Shown piece after piece: positions 17,416 through 30,841 of a stretch of 64,000 bases of DNA. The notes below the pieces were generated by a model. That model searched no databases. It had not been told where the DNA came from and worked only from the letters and a program-made list of their open reading frames with translations. The number at the start of each line of letters is the position of its first letter. Positions within the stretch are counted from its first letter, which is position 1. This DNA is from Haloprofundus salilacus (lineage in GTDB: Archaea > Halobacteriota > Halobacteria > Halobacteriales > Haloferacaceae). The stretch spans positions 1,240,001-1,304,000 of the forward strand of contig NZ_CP083723.1 in assembly GCF_020150815.1 (NCBI RefSeq). Direction: 5' to 3'. The translations under genes were made by a program, and so were the position numbers.

Positions 17416-18927
17416 GTGCGACACGTCCACATCTTCGTCCCCGCCGAGGAGCGCCCGGCGGTCGAAGAGACGCTCTCGGAGTTAGAGGTCGACTACGCCG
17501 TCACGAGCGACGGCAGCGGTACAGAGGCGAAGGTGCTCTTCCAGTTCCCCGTTCCGGCCGACGGCGTTCGGGAGGTGCTCGAAGATCTCCACGACGCCGG
17601 AGTGAACCAGGAGTCCTACACCGTCGTCGGAAGCACGGAGGCGGTGTTGACCCCGAACGTCGACCGACTGCAGAAGCGCTACGCGCAGGATTTCACTCCC
17701 CTCGCAGGCTTCGAACTCCAGTCGAAAGCGCAGTCGCTGAGTCGAGACGACTACTCCTACGTCTGGATGCTCTTTCTCAGCGCTATCATCGCCACGGCGG
17801 GGTTGCTCATCGACTCGCCCGCCATCGTCGTCGGGTCGATGGTCATCGCGCCCATCATGGGCCCGATACTCACCGCGACGGTCGGCGCGACGACGAACAA
17901 CTGGGAGATGGCCGTCGCCGGCGTCCGCCAGCAGGTGCTCGGCCTCGCCGTCGCTATCGTCGGCGCGACCGTCACCGCCTTCGCGATGAAGGAACTCTCG
18001 ATCGTCACGTCGACGCTCGCCCCCGCGAGCATCGAACTCGTCAGTCTCCGCCTCGCGCCCAGTTCCGTCGCCATCCTCGTTGGCATCGCCGCTGGGGCCG
18101 CGGCGACGTTCGGCGTCACGACGAAGGGGCCGCTGTCGCTCATCGGCGTGATGGTCGCAGCGGCGCTCATCCCCGCGGCGGGTGTCGTCGGTATCGGCAT
18201 CGCGTGGGGCACACCGTTGGTCGCGCTCGGAACCGTGCTCCTCTTGGTGGCGACGGTGCTCGCCATCGACGTCTCGATGGTGGCCACGCTGTCGTTTCTG
18301 GGCTACCACTCCAGCGTCGAGAGCTTCCGCAATTACTTGCAAAACGATTCGGTCAACGTGCCCGCCGTCGCGCTCGTGGCGCTGGTCCTGCTCGCGGGGG
18401 TCGGCGTCGTCACCGTTGGGACGGCACAGCAGATGAACTACCAGCAGACGGTGAATCAGCAGGTCGAGGAGGTGCTCGGACAGGAGCAGTACAGTAACCT
18501 CCAAGCGACGAGCGTCAGCGTGCAGTACGCATATCCGGTCGGGTTTGCCGACCGCGAAACGGTGACGGTATCCGTCGTCCGGCTGACCGATCGACCGTAC
18601 TCGTCGCTCCCGGGTGAGATACAGCAACAGATACGAGCGGCGACGGAACAGAACCCCGTCGTCCGCGTCCGGTTCGTCGACTACTCGCAGACGAACTACT
18701 CGACGTCTGTCTCGCCGTTGTCGTCGTCGGTCTCGTCGGCTTCGACCTCGTCGCCTCCGTCCGTCTCTGGGGTGACGGTTTCCAGTTCGTCCTCCGCGTC
18801 GTCGTCGTCGGTCTCGTCGGCTTCGACCTCGTCGCCTCCGTCCGTCTCTGGGGTGACGGTTTCCAGTTCGTCCTCCGCGTCGTCGCCGACGCTCGCGGCC
18901 GGAATCACGTCGACGGCGGCGACGTAG
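17416..18927 (+). CDS. DUF389 (TIGR00341) membrane protein with Ser-rich tail antisense to gyrA
   Basis: 503 aa, paralogue of the protein at 14803: N-terminal ferredoxin-like domain (1-80), five to six helices (about 115-300) with [17 protein letters not shown] and [20 protein letters not shown], one further helix near 325, and a C-terminal domain that ends near residue 430 ([13 protein letters not shown]). The remaining 75 or so residues are almost only Ser, Thr, Pro, Val and Ala and include a 27-residue unit twice. They are encoded on the opposite strand of the gyrA 3' end (18696-18927). Start is GTG at 17416. Whether the tail is made is uncertain; a shorter ancestral end before 18696 is likely. 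Confidence 0.82.
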   Translation: MRHVHIFVPAEERPAVEETLSELEVDYAVTSDGSGTEAKVLFQFPVPADGVREVLEDLHDAGVNQESYTVVGSTEAVLTPNVDRLQKRYAQDFTPLAGFELQSKAQSLSRDDYSYVWMLFLSAIIATAGLLIDSPAIVVGSMVIAPIMGPILTATVGATTNNWEMAVAGVRQQVLGLAVAIVGATVTAFAMKELSIVTSTLAPASIELVSLRLAPSSVAILVGIAAGAAATFGVTTKGPLSLIGVMVAAALIPAAGVVGIGIAWGTPLVALGTVLLLVATVLAIDVSMVATLSFLGYHSSVESFRNYLQNDSVNVPAVALVALVLLAGVGVVTVGTAQQMNYQQTVNQQVEEVLGQEQYSNLQATSVSVQYAYPVGFADRETVTVSVVRLTDRPYSSLPGEIQQQIRAATEQNPVVRVRFVDYSQTNYSTSVSPLSSSVSSASTSSPPSVSGVTVSSSSSASSSSVSSASTSSPPSVSGVTVSSSSSASSPTLAAGITSTAAT

Positions 18928-21332
18928 TCGCCCTCGACTAAGTCCATCACGATGACGCCCATCGTGTTGCGGCCGTACTTCGAGATGTCGTCGACACGGG
19001 TGCGCATTATCTGACCGTCCTCGCTCATCACCAGCAGGTGGTCGCCGGAGGCGACGGCGTCGATGGCGCAGACCGTCCCGTTGCGCTCGTTCGTCTTGAT
19101 GTCGATGAGACCCTTTCCGTTTCGGGACTGCTTGCGGTAATCTTCGAGGTCGCTGCGCTTGCCGTAGCCGTTCTGCGTCACCGTGAGCAGCCAGTCGTGC
19201 TGGCTCGGATCGACGGCGGCGACGCCCGCGACCACGTCGCCGTCGGTGAGGCGGATGCCGCGGACGCCGCGGGCGCTGCGGCCCATCGCGCGGACTTCGT
19301 CCTCGTCGAAGCGGATGCTCATGCCGCCTTCGGTGGCGACGACGAGGTCGCGCTCACCGTCTGTCACCTCCACGTCGACGAGTTCGTCGCCGTCTTCGAG
19401 GCGAATCGCGCGGATACCCGTCGAGAGGATGTTCGCGAACTCGTCGACGGCGGTCCGCTTGGCGTAGCCGTCGCGGGTGACCATCGTGAGGAACTCGTCG
19501 TCGTCCATCTCGTCGGTGTTGACGACGGCCGTAATCTCCTCGTCGGCGTCGAGGTCTAGCAGGTTCACCGCGGACTTTCCGCGGGCGGTCCGGCCCATCT
19601 CCGGTATCTGGTAGGTTTTGAGCTGGTACACTTGCCCGTGGGTGGTGAAGACGAGCAGGTAGTCGTGGGTGTTCGCGAAGAACACCGACGACACCCGGTC
19701 GCCCTCCTTGAGGTCGGTGCCGATGATCCCCTTCCCGCCGCGGCCCTGCGCGCGGAAGTCGGCGGCGGGCATCCGCTTGATGTAGTCATCCTCGGTGACG
19801 ACGACGACCATGTCATCCTGCGGAATGAGGTCCTCGCGGGTGACGGTTCCGGTGTCCTCGATGAAACTTGTCCGGCGCTCGTCGCCGTACTCATCCTTTA
19901 TCTCGCGGAGTTCGTCTTTGATGACGCCGAGCAGTTCGGACTCGTTCTCGAGAATCTCGTTGAGACGCTCGATGGTCGCCTGCACGTCCTCGTACTCCTC
20001 TTCGATGGCCTCGGCCTCCATCGAGGTCAGCGACCCGAGCTGCATCGAGACGATGTGGTCGACCTGCGCCTCCGAGAAGTCGTACGCCTCTATCAGCGCC
20101 TCCTTCGCGTCGTCGCGGTTCTCGGAGTCGCGGATGAGGTCGACGACCTCCTCGACGTGTTCGAGCGCGGTCAGACGGCCTTCGAGGATGTGCGCTCGGT
20201 CTTCGGCCTCCTCGAGGTCGTACTCGCTGCGGCGGCGCACGACCTCGCGGCGGTGTCGGACGTACTCTTCGAGCGTCTCCTTGAGGGTGAGCACACGCGG
20301 TTCGCCGTCGACGAGCGCGAGGTTGATGACGCCGAACGTCGATTCGAGGTGGTGTTCGAGCAGTTGGTTCTTGACGACCTCGGGCATGGCGTCGCGCTTC
20401 AGTTCGACGACGATGCGGATCCCGTCGCGGTCGGACTCGTCGCGCAGGTCGCGGACGCCCTCTATCTTCCCCTCGTTGACGTTGTTGGCGATGCGCTCGA
20501 CGAGTCGCGCCTTGTTCTGCTGGAACGGTAGCTCCGTGATGACGATGCGCTCGTCGTCTTCAACCTCGAACTCGGCGCGGACGCGGATACGTCCCCGCCC
20601 CGTCTTGTACGCTTGATGGACGGCGTTTCGGCCGACGATGCTCGCGCCCGTCGGGAAGTCCGGTCCCTTCACGTACTCCATCAGGTCCTCGACGGTGCAG
20701 TCGGGGTTGTCGATGAGATGGACCGTCGCGTCGATGACCTCCGCAAGGTTGTGCGGCGGGACGTTGGTGGACATCCCGACGGCGATGCCGGAGGAGCCGT
20801 TCACCAGCAAGTTCGGGAACGCCGCCGGAAGCACGTCGGGTTCCTGCAGGCGGTCGTCGTAGTTCGCGCGGTAGTCGACGGTGTCCTTCTCGATGTCCGC
20901 GAGCAGTTCCTCGGCGATGGCGGACATGCGGGCCTCCGTGTACCGCATCGCCGCCGGCGGGTCGCCGTCGACGGAGCCGAAGTTCCCCTGACCGTCGACC
21001 AGCGGGTAGCGCATGGAGAAGTCCTGCGCCATGCGGGCGAGCGCGTCGTAGATGGCGGAGTCGCCGTGCGGGTGGTAATCACCCATCGTTTCGCCGACGA
21101 TGGAGGAACTCTTTCGGTGCGAGGAGCGCGAGGTGACGCCCGCCTCGTGCATCGCGTAGAGGATGCGACGGTGGACGGGTTTGAGTCCGTCGCGGACGTC
21201 CGGGAGGGCACGTCCGGCGATAACGGACATCGCGTAGTCGATGTACGACTGTTCCATCTCGTCTTCGATGCGTGCGGTCTGGACGCGCGCGGCCTCCGCG
21301 TTCACGTCCGGGTCCGGGAGTTCTGAACTCAT
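18696..21332 (-). CDS. gyrA: DNA gyrase subunit A
   Basis: 878 aa, breakage-reunion subunit of the type IIA topoisomerase that introduces negative supercoils. Visible: the quinolone-pocket region [20 protein letters not shown] near residue 85 with Ser and Asp conserved, the catalytic Tyr in [11 protein letters not shown], the beta-pinwheel domain from about 510, and the GyrA box QGRGGKG that wraps DNA. The last 70 residues are an Asp/Glu tail with a 27-residue unit present twice. Starts 20 bases after gyrB, so the pair forms an operon. Its 3' end overlaps the convergent DUF389 gene by 232 bases. Confidence 0.97.
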   Translation of the reverse strand: MSSELPDPDVNAEAARVQTARIEDEMEQSYIDYAMSVIAGRALPDVRDGLKPVHRRILYAMHEAGVTSRSSHRKSSSIVGETMGDYHPHGDSAIYDALARMAQDFSMRYPLVDGQGNFGSVDGDPPAAMRYTEARMSAIAEELLADIEKDTVDYRANYDDRLQEPDVLPAAFPNLLVNGSSGIAVGMSTNVPPHNLAEVIDATVHLIDNPDCTVEDLMEYVKGPDFPTGASIVGRNAVHQAYKTGRGRIRVRAEFEVEDDERIVITELPFQQNKARLVERIANNVNEGKIEGVRDLRDESDRDGIRIVVELKRDAMPEVVKNQLLEHHLESTFGVINLALVDGEPRVLTLKETLEEYVRHRREVVRRRSEYDLEEAEDRAHILEGRLTALEHVEEVVDLIRDSENRDDAKEALIEAYDFSEAQVDHIVSMQLGSLTSMEAEAIEEEYEDVQATIERLNEILENESELLGVIKDELREIKDEYGDERRTSFIEDTGTVTREDLIPQDDMVVVVTEDDYIKRMPAADFRAQGRGGKGIIGTDLKEGDRVSSVFFANTHDYLLVFTTHGQVYQLKTYQIPEMGRTARGKSAVNLLDLDADEEITAVVNTDEMDDDEFLTMVTRDGYAKRTAVDEFANILSTGIRAIRLEDGDELVDVEVTDGERDLVVATEGGMSIRFDEDEVRAMGRSARGVRGIRLTDGDVVAGVAAVDPSQHDWLLTVTQNGYGKRSDLEDYRKQSRNGKGLIDIKTNERNGTVCAIDAVASGDHLLVMSEDGQIMRTRVDDISKYGRNTMGVIVMDLVEGDYVAAVDVIPAASVGDDAEDELETVTPETDGGDEVEADETDDDDAEDELETVTPETDGGDEVEADETDDDNGETDVE
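18720..18885. repeat. 81-bp tandem duplication (about 2.05 copies) inside the gyrA/DUF389 overlap
   Basis: Bases 18720-18800 and 18801-18881 are identical by eye, and the match continues for 4 bases more. The unit is 27 codons, so both overlapping reading frames stay open: an acidic unit ([18 protein letters not shown]...) in GyrA and a Ser-rich unit ([16 protein letters not shown]...) in the DUF389 protein. Confidence 0.95.
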
Positions 21333-21352
21333 ATATTATGGATACGTAGTAG

Positions 21353-23665
<2,313 letters not shown>

Positions 23666-26086
23666 ATGACCTCGTTTCAGTCGACACTCGGCGACGAGGC
23701 GGGAATCGCCGACGAGCTGGCCGAGAACCAGCGGTCGATTTCCATCGCCGAGTTCTTCGAGAAGAACAAACACATGCTCGGCTTCGACAGCGGGGCCAGA
23801 GGGTTGGTCACCGCCGTCAAGGAGGCCGTCGACAACGCGCTCGACGCCACCGAAGAAGCCGAAATCGCCCCCGACATCTACGTCGAAATCGCGGAGGTCG
23901 ACGACTACTACCGCCTGATCGTCGAAGACAACGGACCGGGCATCACCAAAGAGCAGGTCCCGAAGGTGTTCGGGAAACTGCTCTACGGCTCTCGCTTTCA
24001 CGCCCGCGAGCAGTCGCGCGGCCAGCAGGGTATCGGTATCTCCGCGGCCGTCCTCTACTCGCAGTTGACGAGCGGCAAGCCCGCCAAAATCACCTCCCGA
24101 ACGCAAGGAAGTGCCGACGCGCGATACTTCGAACTCGTCGTCGACACCGACAAGAACGAACCCGAGATACGCGAATCCCGGGACACCTCGTGGGACCGTC
24201 CCCACGGCACGCGCATCGAACTGGAGATGGAGGCGAACATGCGCGCCCGCCAGCAACTGCACGACTACATCAAGCACACGGCGGTCGTCAACCCCCACGC
24301 GCGATTCGAACTCCGCGAACCGGGTCTCGACGCGCCGCTGAAGTTCGAGCGGGCGACCGACCAACTCCCCGCCAAGACCGAGGAGATTCGCCCGCACCCC
24401 CACGGCGTCGAACTCGGAACACTCCTGAAGATGCTCGGCGCGACGGACTCGTACTCGCTGTCGGGCTTTCTCCAGGAGGAGTTCACCCGCGTCGGCCAGA
24501 AGACGGCGGGGAAAGTGCTCGACAACTTCCGCGACAACCACTACGGCCGCGAGATGGCGTGGCCCGCCGTCGCCGACGCGGACGAACTCGAAACCGCCGT
24601 CGCCGACGCCGTCTCCGGTAAGGGTCCGGAGGCGACGACGCAGTTCGCGTCCGGCGTCGCCGAAGTGCTGACCTCCCGCGAGCGGACGAGCCATCACGAA
24701 CTCGTCGACATCGTCGACAACGTCGCCGAGACAGTACAAGAGGAGACTGGCAAAACGTTCGGCAAGACGGTCCGCGAGAAGGCAGTCGCCGCGGCGTGGG
24801 CCGAACTGACCCGCCACGACGAGGCAGACGACGGCGTCGAGTCGTCGCTGACGCCGTCGCTATACGCCGCCGTCGACGGGGCGACGAGCACCCAGAAGGA
24901 CGATGCGACGGTCCACGGCCTCGCCGAACGTCTCGCCCGAAAGTTCGCCGCGCTCGACGACGACCGGCACCGCCTCTCGAAGAAAGCGCTCCGGGCGCTC
25001 GTCGCCGACGCCGCCGACGCAACCGTCGAGTACGACGATGCGACTATCGGCGAGAAAGCCCGCGAGAACGTCACGGAGGCGCTCTGGAAATCGATGCGGA
25101 CGGTTCCCGACGAAACGCCGCCGGTTCGCGATGTGGCGGACGACCGCGACGCCGCGAGCGACCTGCTCGAAGCGATGCGCGTGACCGACATCCTCGCGCC
25201 GCCGACGGAGTGCCTCTCGCCCATCACCGCTGAACTGGTCGAGGCGGGGCTCCGAAAGGAGTACGACGCCGACTTCTACGCGGCGGCGACCCGTGACGCG
25301 GAGGTTCACGGCGGCGATCCGTTCATCGTCGAGGCTGGCATCGCCTACGGTGGCGAACTCGCCGCCGAGGGGAGCGTCGACCTGCTCCGCTTCGCCAACC
25401 GCGTCCCGCTCGTCTACCAGCGCGGCGCGTGCGCGACGACGGACGTGGTCAAACAGATCGGCTGGCGAAACTACGGGTTGGACCAACCCGGCGGCAGCGG
25501 GATGCCGAACGGTCCCGCGGTCATCATGATCCACGTCGCCTCGACGAACGTCCCGTTCACGAGCGAGTCGAAGGACGCGCTGGCGAACATCCCGGCCATC
25601 GAAGACGAGATAGAACTCGCCATCCGCGAGGCCGCCCGCGAACTGAAATCCTACTTGAAGAAGCGGCGCTCGATGCAGCAGCGCCGCCAGAAGCAGAACG
25701 TCCTCGGGAAGATTCTCCCCGAGATGGCCGACAAGGTGTCGGAGGTTACCGGGCGAGAACGCCCGAACATCGACGGCGCGATGGCCCGCATCATGAACAA
25801 CGTGAGCGTTGAGCGCCGCGTCAACGACGACGAGGTGACGCTCAGCGTCCGCAACTACTCCGACCGCAGCGAGGAGTTGGACATCACCGACATCGTCTCG
25901 GTCGAACCGCAGGGTCTCAACGGCGAGGCGACCGTCGTCGACCTCGACGACGAGTGGTTCGTCCAGTGGAAGCCGTCGGTGCCGTCGGGCGAGACGGCGA
26001 CGCTCACGTACACGGTCGGTTCGGACGCATCGTTCGACATCAACGTCGAAGGGATCGACGCGGAACGACTCACGGTGAACGCCTGA
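23666..26086 (+). CDS. top6B: DNA topoisomerase VI subunit B
   Basis: 806-aa GHKL ATPase subunit of the type IIB topoisomerase that relaxes and decatenates [19 protein letters not shown] (Glu and Asn), VEDNGPGI and [16 protein letters not shown] mark the ATP site. A helix-two-turn-helix insert and a long insert rich in Asp/Ala/Lys (about 330-480) follow; this insert makes it longer than most archaeal Top6B, as usual for haloarchaea. The transducer domain contains the switch lysine in [13 protein letters not shown] region. The C-terminal Ig-like domain is present (about 720-800). top6A follows after one base. Confidence 0.96.
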   Translation: MTSFQSTLGDEAGIADELAENQRSISIAEFFEKNKHMLGFDSGARGLVTAVKEAVDNALDATEEAEIAPDIYVEIAEVDDYYRLIVEDNGPGITKEQVPKVFGKLLYGSRFHAREQSRGQQGIGISAAVLYSQLTSGKPAKITSRTQGSADARYFELVVDTDKNEPEIRESRDTSWDRPHGTRIELEMEANMRARQQLHDYIKHTAVVNPHARFELREPGLDAPLKFERATDQLPAKTEEIRPHPHGVELGTLLKMLGATDSYSLSGFLQEEFTRVGQKTAGKVLDNFRDNHYGREMAWPAVADADELETAVADAVSGKGPEATTQFASGVAEVLTSRERTSHHELVDIVDNVAETVQEETGKTFGKTVREKAVAAAWAELTRHDEADDGVESSLTPSLYAAVDGATSTQKDDATVHGLAERLARKFAALDDDRHRLSKKALRALVADAADATVEYDDATIGEKARENVTEALWKSMRTVPDETPPVRDVADDRDAASDLLEAMRVTDILAPPTECLSPITAELVEAGLRKEYDADFYAAATRDAEVHGGDPFIVEAGIAYGGELAAEGSVDLLRFANRVPLVYQRGACATTDVVKQIGWRNYGLDQPGGSGMPNGPAVIMIHVASTNVPFTSESKDALANIPAIEDEIELAIREAARELKSYLKKRRSMQQRRQKQNVLGKILPEMADKVSEVTGRERPNIDGAMARIMNNVSVERRVNDDEVTLSVRNYSDRSEELDITDIVSVEPQGLNGEATVVDLDDEWFVQWKPSVPSGETATLTYTVGSDASFDINVEGIDAERLTVNA

Positions 26087-26087
26087 T

Positions 26088-27188
26088 ATGAGTTCAAACA
26101 CGGATATTCAAGACGAGAAAGCCCGCGAGCGTCTCATCGACCTCGCAGCGGAGTTCTACGACCAGTTCGCGGGCGGGCAGATTCCGGAGATGAAACTGCC
26201 CACCCGAACAAAGAGCAACATCGAGTACGACGAGGAGAGCAAGGTCTGGGTGTACGGCGACCGCACCAGCACCCGAAGCGCCAACAGCGTTCGCGGTGCG
26301 CGGAAACTGCTCAAGGCCGTCTACACCATCGACTTCCTCGCCCAGCAGTTGGAGGAAGACCGCTCATCGACGCTGCGTGAGTTGTACTACCTCTCGGAGT
26401 CGTGGGACTCCGAGGAGGCAGGTTTCAACGACCAGGACGAGTCGAACCAGTTGGTCGAGGACCTCGAAATCGTCTCGAAGGTCACCCGCGAGGACTTCCA
26501 CATGCGCCCCGAGGAGTCCGGGGCGACCCTGATGGGACCGCTCGAGATTCGCGAGCAGACGCGACGCGGCGAACGCGAGATTCACTGCCAGCAGGACGTC
26601 GGCGAGGGCGGCTACCAGATTCCGAACAACCCGGACACCATCGAGTTCCTCGACCACGACATCGAGTTCATCCTCTGCGTGGAGACCGGTGGGATGCGCG
26701 ACCGCCTCGTCGAGAACGGCTTCGACGAGGAGCACGGCGCGATGGTCGTCCACCTGAAGGGCCAACCCGCCCGCGCGACCCGCCGCATCACGAAACGCCT
26801 CCACGACGAACTCGACTTACCCGTCGTGGTCTTCACCGACGGCGACCCATGGTCGTACCGCATCTACGGCTCCGTGGCGTACGGTTCCATCAAGTCCGCG
26901 CACCTCTCGGAGTATCTTGCGACGCCCGAAGCCAAATTCGTCGGCATCCAGCCGCAGGACATCGTCGACTACGACCTGCCGACCGACCCACTCTCGGACT
27001 CCGACGTCAACGCGCTGCAGAGCGAGTTGGACGACCCGCGGTTCCAGACGGAGTACTGGACCGAGCAGATAGAGCTCCAGCTCGACATCGGCAAGAAGGC
27101 TGAACAGCAGGCGCTCGCTTCGCGTGGGCTGGACTTCGTCACCGACACCTACCTCCCCGAGCGACTCGGCGAGATGGGTGTCCTGTAG
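26088..27188 (+). CDS. top6A: DNA topoisomerase VI subunit A
   Basis: 366-aa catalytic subunit, homologous to Spo11. The winged-helix CAP domain carries the active tyrosine in [12 protein letters not shown] (residues 95-106). The TOPRIM domain shows [13 protein letters not shown] and [15 protein letters not shown], which bind Mg2+. The ATG is one base after the top6B stop, so translation is coupled. Length is normal for the family. Confidence 0.96.
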   Translation: MSSNTDIQDEKARERLIDLAAEFYDQFAGGQIPEMKLPTRTKSNIEYDEESKVWVYGDRTSTRSANSVRGARKLLKAVYTIDFLAQQLEEDRSSTLRELYYLSESWDSEEAGFNDQDESNQLVEDLEIVSKVTREDFHMRPEESGATLMGPLEIREQTRRGEREIHCQQDVGEGGYQIPNNPDTIEFLDHDIEFILCVETGGMRDRLVENGFDEEHGAMVVHLKGQPARATRRITKRLHDELDLPVVVFTDGDPWSYRIYGSVAYGSIKSAHLSEYLATPEAKFVGIQPQDIVDYDLPTDPLSDSDVNALQSELDDPRFQTEYWTEQIELQLDIGKKAEQQALASRGLDFVTDTYLPERLGEMGVL

Positions 27189-27209
27189 GCTGTCGTTCAT
27201 CGAACGCGG

Positions 27210-27301
27210 CGGGGTTCGCCGGGATTCGCCGGGATTCGCTTGAACTCAGCGGAATTCGTTCGGACTCGACGGATTCGACCGAGTTCGACGGAATTCGACG
27301 G
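27210..27301. repeat. degenerate repeats of about 10 bp (CGGRNTTCG)
   Basis: Nine or so variants of CGGRATTCGC / CGGACTCGA / CGGAATTCGA follow each other between top6A and the EamA gene, spaced mostly 9-11 bases. It looks like slippage-type expansion. No ORF here is convincing. Confidence 0.6.
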
Positions 27302-27374
27302 CACCCCCGACGGCGAGATAGCACCGACGCCGTATCGGTAGATGCTTCTGTGGATTCTCACGAACAGTGAGACG

Positions 27375-28283
27375 ATGGATTCGCACGGCGACCGGGACCG
27401 TAGCTCCGAGAGGGTCGGGATGGTGCTCGTCGTCGTCTCCGCCGTCGGCTTCGGCACGCTGGCGGTTCTCGGGGAACTCGCCTTCGCCGCCGGGCTGAAC
27501 GTGCCGTCGGTGCTCGCGCTGCGCTTCGCGCTGGCGACGCTTCTCGTCTGGGCCGTTCTCGTCGCTCGTCGACGCCGGGCCGGCGCGTCCGAGCGACTCC
27601 GACTCCGCGGGCGACTCCTGTTCGTCGCCGTCGCGCTCGGACTGGTCGGCTACACGGGCCAGAGCGCGCTGTTCTTCTGGGGGCTCGAATACCTCACCGC
27701 GGGCGTGACGACGCTGGTGCTATACACGTACCCGGCGTTCGTGCTCGTCCTCTCGGCGCTGTTTCTCGGCGAGCCGCTGACGCAGCGACGACTCGTCGCC
27801 CTCCCGCTCGTCCTCGGCGGCGTCGCACTCGTCGCCGGCGTCGACCCCGTCGGCGTCTCGTCGGTCGGCATCGCCATCGTGCTCGGATCGGCGGTCGTCT
27901 ACTCCGGCTACATCGTCGTCAGTCGGGTCGCACTCGCCGATACCGACGGTCTCGTGCTCGCCGGACACGTCCTCCCCGCGGCCGCGGTGTCGTTTTTCGC
28001 CTACGGGACAACCACTGGGTCGCTGGCGCTGCCAGCGACGCCTTCCGGGTGGTTCACGGTCGTCGGTATCGCCGTGCTCGCGACCGTCGTCCCTGTCGTG
28101 ACGTTCTTCGGCGGAATCCGGCGCATCGGCGCCTCTCGGGCCGGCCTCGTCAGCACGGTCGAACCCATCGTCGCCGTCGTCCTCGGGGTTCTGCTGCTCG
28201 ACGAACCCCTCCCGCCGACGACGTTCGTCGGCGGCGCGCTCGTCCTCGTCGGCGTCTGGCTCATCCACGTAGAATCGAGGTGA
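27375..28283 (+). CDS. EamA/DMT-superfamily transporter
   Basis: 302-aa membrane protein with ten predicted helices and two EamA repeats (about 18-150 and 155-295). Signatures are GYTGQSALFFWGLEYLTAG and LYTYPAFVLVLSALFLGEP in the first repeat and GLVSTVEPIVAVVLGVLLLDEPL in the second. Likely an exporter of unknown metabolite. I take the ATG at 27375; an ATG at 27342 would add 11 residues and cannot be excluded. It is not closely like the EamA protein at 3360. Confidence 0.85.
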   Translation: MDSHGDRDRSSERVGMVLVVVSAVGFGTLAVLGELAFAAGLNVPSVLALRFALATLLVWAVLVARRRRAGASERLRLRGRLLFVAVALGLVGYTGQSALFFWGLEYLTAGVTTLVLYTYPAFVLVLSALFLGEPLTQRRLVALPLVLGGVALVAGVDPVGVSSVGIAIVLGSAVVYSGYIVVSRVALADTDGLVLAGHVLPAAAVSFFAYGTTTGSLALPATPSGWFTVVGIAVLATVVPVVTFFGGIRRIGASRAGLVSTVEPIVAVVLGVLLLDEPLPPTTFVGGALVLVGVWLIHVESR

Positions 28284-28336
28284 AGCTGCGGCCGGCCTCG
28301 AAGCGAGGCTCGCGCGGCGTCGAAGCGACTCCGACC

Positions 28337-29149
28337 TCAGGCCGACTCGCGGAGTTCGTCCAGTTCTCGCTCGCCCTCGTCGGCGTGGGAGTCGTCGACC
28401 GCGCACCGCCGACAGTAACTGTTCGACCCCTCGTCGTGGGTCTTGACCGGAAACCAGGCGAGGTACGTCTTGTCGGCGAACGTCCGCGTCACACCGTCGC
28501 GAGCGCGCTCGCCGCAGACGACGCAGCGCTCGCCCTCGTCGATGGGTTCGGTGTCGACGACGCGCTTGCGACCGAACGCGGTCGGCGAGCGCCGCTTCGT
28601 CGCCGCCGAGCGTCGCCGAATCACGAACAGGCCGACGACGAGGGCGACGAGCGACGCGACGACGAACCCCGAGAGGACGCCCTGTACGGCGGCGACCGCC
28701 GCCGCCCAGACGAGGAAGAATCCGACGACGACGCCGCCCGCCGTCGCGAGGTCGACGCCGAACTTCGAACGGCTCGACGACTGGCCGTCGACCCACCGTT
28801 CGGTGCCGTCGGCTCGGAGTTCCGCCCGCGACGCGCCGGGCGAGTAGCGGTACCACGCGTAGACGGCGTTGCCGACGCCGCCGGTGAACAGAAACAGCAG
28901 GACGTGAACCGGGATCGAGCCGAAGCCGCGCTTCTTGACGACGACCCGGTCGCCGTAATCGTGCTCTACTTCCCAGCCGTGGACGGTGTACTCGTGGACC
29001 CGCTGACGGAAGGGTGAGAGTGTCGTGTCCGCGCCGGAACCGGCCGAGGAGGAGACGCCCGAACCACACTGCGAGCAGAACGACGCCCCCGCGGAGAGAG
29101 ACGCTCCGCAGTTCGCGCAGAAGTTCGGCGTCGACGAGTCGAGGACCAT
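28337..29149 (-). CDS. zinc-ribbon membrane protein
   Basis: 270 aa. An N-terminal zinc ribbon (FCANCGASLSAGASFCSQCG, residues 9-28) is followed by a region with two helices separated by a loop (about 80-105 and 135-180) and a second Cys cluster (CVVCGERARDG and CRRCAVDD) near the C-terminus, enough for another zinc site. The start at 29149 fits a TATA-like TAAATTAC on the minus strand about 35 bases upstream; an ATG at 29176 would lie almost on that box. Function unknown. Confidence 0.75.
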   Translation of the reverse strand: MVLDSSTPNFCANCGASLSAGASFCSQCGSGVSSSAGSGADTTLSPFRQRVHEYTVHGWEVEHDYGDRVVVKKRGFGSIPVHVLLFLFTGGVGNAVYAWYRYSPGASRAELRADGTERWVDGQSSSRSKFGVDLATAGGVVVGFFLVWAAAVAAVQGVLSGFVVASLVALVVGLFVIRRRSAATKRRSPTAFGRKRVVDTEPIDEGERCVVCGERARDGVTRTFADKTYLAWFPVKTHDEGSNSYCRRCAVDDSHADEGERELDELRESA

Positions 29150-29203
29150 GTTCGAAAATCGACATCCGCGAAACAAGTAATTTACGTGAGGCGATCCGAC
29201 GAG

Positions 29204-30052
29204 TCAGTCGAGTCTAGCCATCGGTTCGGTTCGGTCGCCGAGAAACGCCCGTATCGTCGCGTCGACCGAGGCCTTTCGCTCCTCGAACGCGCCGTGACCG
29301 ACGCCGCCAAGCACGGCGACGCGGGCGTTCGGGATTCCGGCCGCAGTTTCCCGCAGTATCTCTTCGGGGAAGAAGTGGTCGTGCGCGCCGCCGATGACGA
29401 GCGTCGGTACGTCGATGTCGACGAGGCGTCGGCGCGCGTCGTGGTTCAAACAGGCGCGACACGAGACGCCGACGTCCGAATCGACGGTCGGTTCCGGGCG
29501 CAACCGCTGACCGAGTGCGCCCAGAAGCGGCGGATACAGAAGCGACCGGTAGCCGGAGTACGTCACGGCGACGCCGTCGAGCTGTATCTCGCGCCACTCG
29601 TTTCGCTCGGCCCACGAGTGCCACCGGCCGAGTGTCTCCGCGCCCTCTCTCCCGACGTAACAGCCGCTGGACCCGAGGACGACTCGTCGCGTCAACTCGG
29701 GGTAGTCGGCGGCGAAGTGCTGGGCGACCAGACCGCCCATCGAGTGGCCCATAATCGAGGCGGAACCGATGTCATCGAGCGCCTCCGCGTAGTCGGCGGC
29801 CATGTCGCGCGTCGTGTGGCCCGCTGGGAGGCCGCGCGGCCGACTGAGCACCCAGATGGTGTACTCGTCGGTGAACTCGCGGTAGCGGTATCGGGCGAGG
29901 TACTCGGCGAGCAGACGCGACGAGTCGCGCCCCCACAGCGCGTCGCGCAGGCCTGGAAAGACGACGAGGCGTCGCGGTCCGTCGCCGACGCGGTAGTACG
30001 GCAGTCGCCCGTTCAGGTGGCCGTAGTCGATTCGGTTCCTCATCGGGTTCAC
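29204..30052 (-). CDS. alpha/beta hydrolase
   Basis: 282-aa enzyme with the alpha/beta hydrolase fold. The nucleophile elbow is GHSMGG (Ser near residue 101), the acid is likely the Asp in GGAHDHFF (near 224), and the His is in GVGHGAF (near 252). Substrate unknown: ester, lactone or C-C bond hydrolysis are all possible. ATG overlaps the stop of the upstream beta-lactamase-fold gene by 4 bases (ATGA), so they are translated together. Confidence 0.85.
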   Translation of the reverse strand: MNPMRNRIDYGHLNGRLPYYRVGDGPRRLVVFPGLRDALWGRDSSRLLAEYLARYRYREFTDEYTIWVLSRPRGLPAGHTTRDMAADYAEALDDIGSASIMGHSMGGLVAQHFAADYPELTRRVVLGSSGCYVGREGAETLGRWHSWAERNEWREIQLDGVAVTYSGYRSLLYPPLLGALGQRLRPEPTVDSDVGVSCRACLNHDARRRLVDIDVPTLVIGGAHDHFFPEEILRETAAGIPNARVAVLGGVGHGAFEERKASVDATIRAFLGDRTEPMARLD

Positions 30053-30750
30053 CGTTCGTCCAGGACCACCGGGACGCCGCGCGAGGCGACGTCGGCGGCG
30101 AACGCGCTCGAATCGGTCTCCAGCGCCTCGAAGGTGTCGTAGTGGATGGGTAAGACGAGGTCGGGGTCAAGCGTCTCCGCGAGACCGGCGGCTTCCTCGC
30201 GATCCATTGTGAACGCGCCGCCGATGGGCGGCAGAAACAGCGACACCTCCAATTGCTCGTGGCCCTCGAGCACGTCGGAGTCACCCGGCCAGAAGACGGT
30301 TCGACCGCCCACCGACAGGAGGTAGCCGACGCCGAACCCCTCCGGATGGTAGGGTTCGCCGTCGTCACGGGTGTGGGGACCGTCGGGTTCGTTGTACGCC
30401 GGGAGCGTCCACACGTCCGCGCCCTCGGCCGAGAAGCGGTCCTCCTGCCCGAGGGCCACTACCTCGTAGTCGAGTTCCGACAGCGGCGTCACGTCGCGGT
30501 CGGTGTCGTCGACGTCGATGCCGCCGTAGGCGACGACCGTCGCGTCCTCCTTGGCGACGCGCTCGATGCCGTCGGAGTCGTAGTGGTGGATGTGCGAGAC
30601 GCAGACTAAATCCCCATCCTTGGCGTCGTAGCCGTCGAGGACGCCGTAGCGACCGGGATCGAGGTAGACGACGAAGCCGTCCGGCGTCTCGATCCTGACC
30701 GTCGCGTAGCCGAGCCACTCTACCGAGAGACCGTCGTGTCGGATCGTCAT
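30049..30750 (-). CDS. metallo-beta-lactamase-fold hydrolase (UlaG-like)
   Basis: 233-aa enzyme of the beta-lactamase-like superfamily. HIHHYDSDGIERV near residue 55 is the metal motif (HxHxxD variant HIHHYD), PGDSDVLEGH supplies a further ligand, and LPIHYDTFEAL the last His. The closest type is the L-ascorbate-6-phosphate lactonase / UPF0173 group. I choose the ATG at 30750 because it begins the first strand (VEWLGYATVRI); the frame is open upstream but overlaps the DehI-like gene. Part of a three-gene run with 29204 and 30842. Confidence 0.82.
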   Translation of the reverse strand: MTIRHDGLSVEWLGYATVRIETPDGFVVYLDPGRYGVLDGYDAKDGDLVCVSHIHHYDSDGIERVAKEDATVVAYGGIDVDDTDRDVTPLSELDYEVVALGQEDRFSAEGADVWTLPAYNEPDGPHTRDDGEPYHPEGFGVGYLLSVGGRTVFWPGDSDVLEGHEQLEVSLFLPPIGGAFTMDREEAAGLAETLDPDLVLPIHYDTFEALETDSSAFAADVASRGVPVVLDER

Positions 30751-30841
30751 ACCGTGTGAGTCGAACCGCGCCGGGATAAATCTCGCACGTCTTCGCAGGC
30801 GCTGTGACCGGACACCGATACCCTGGCGTCCACAGCGACTT

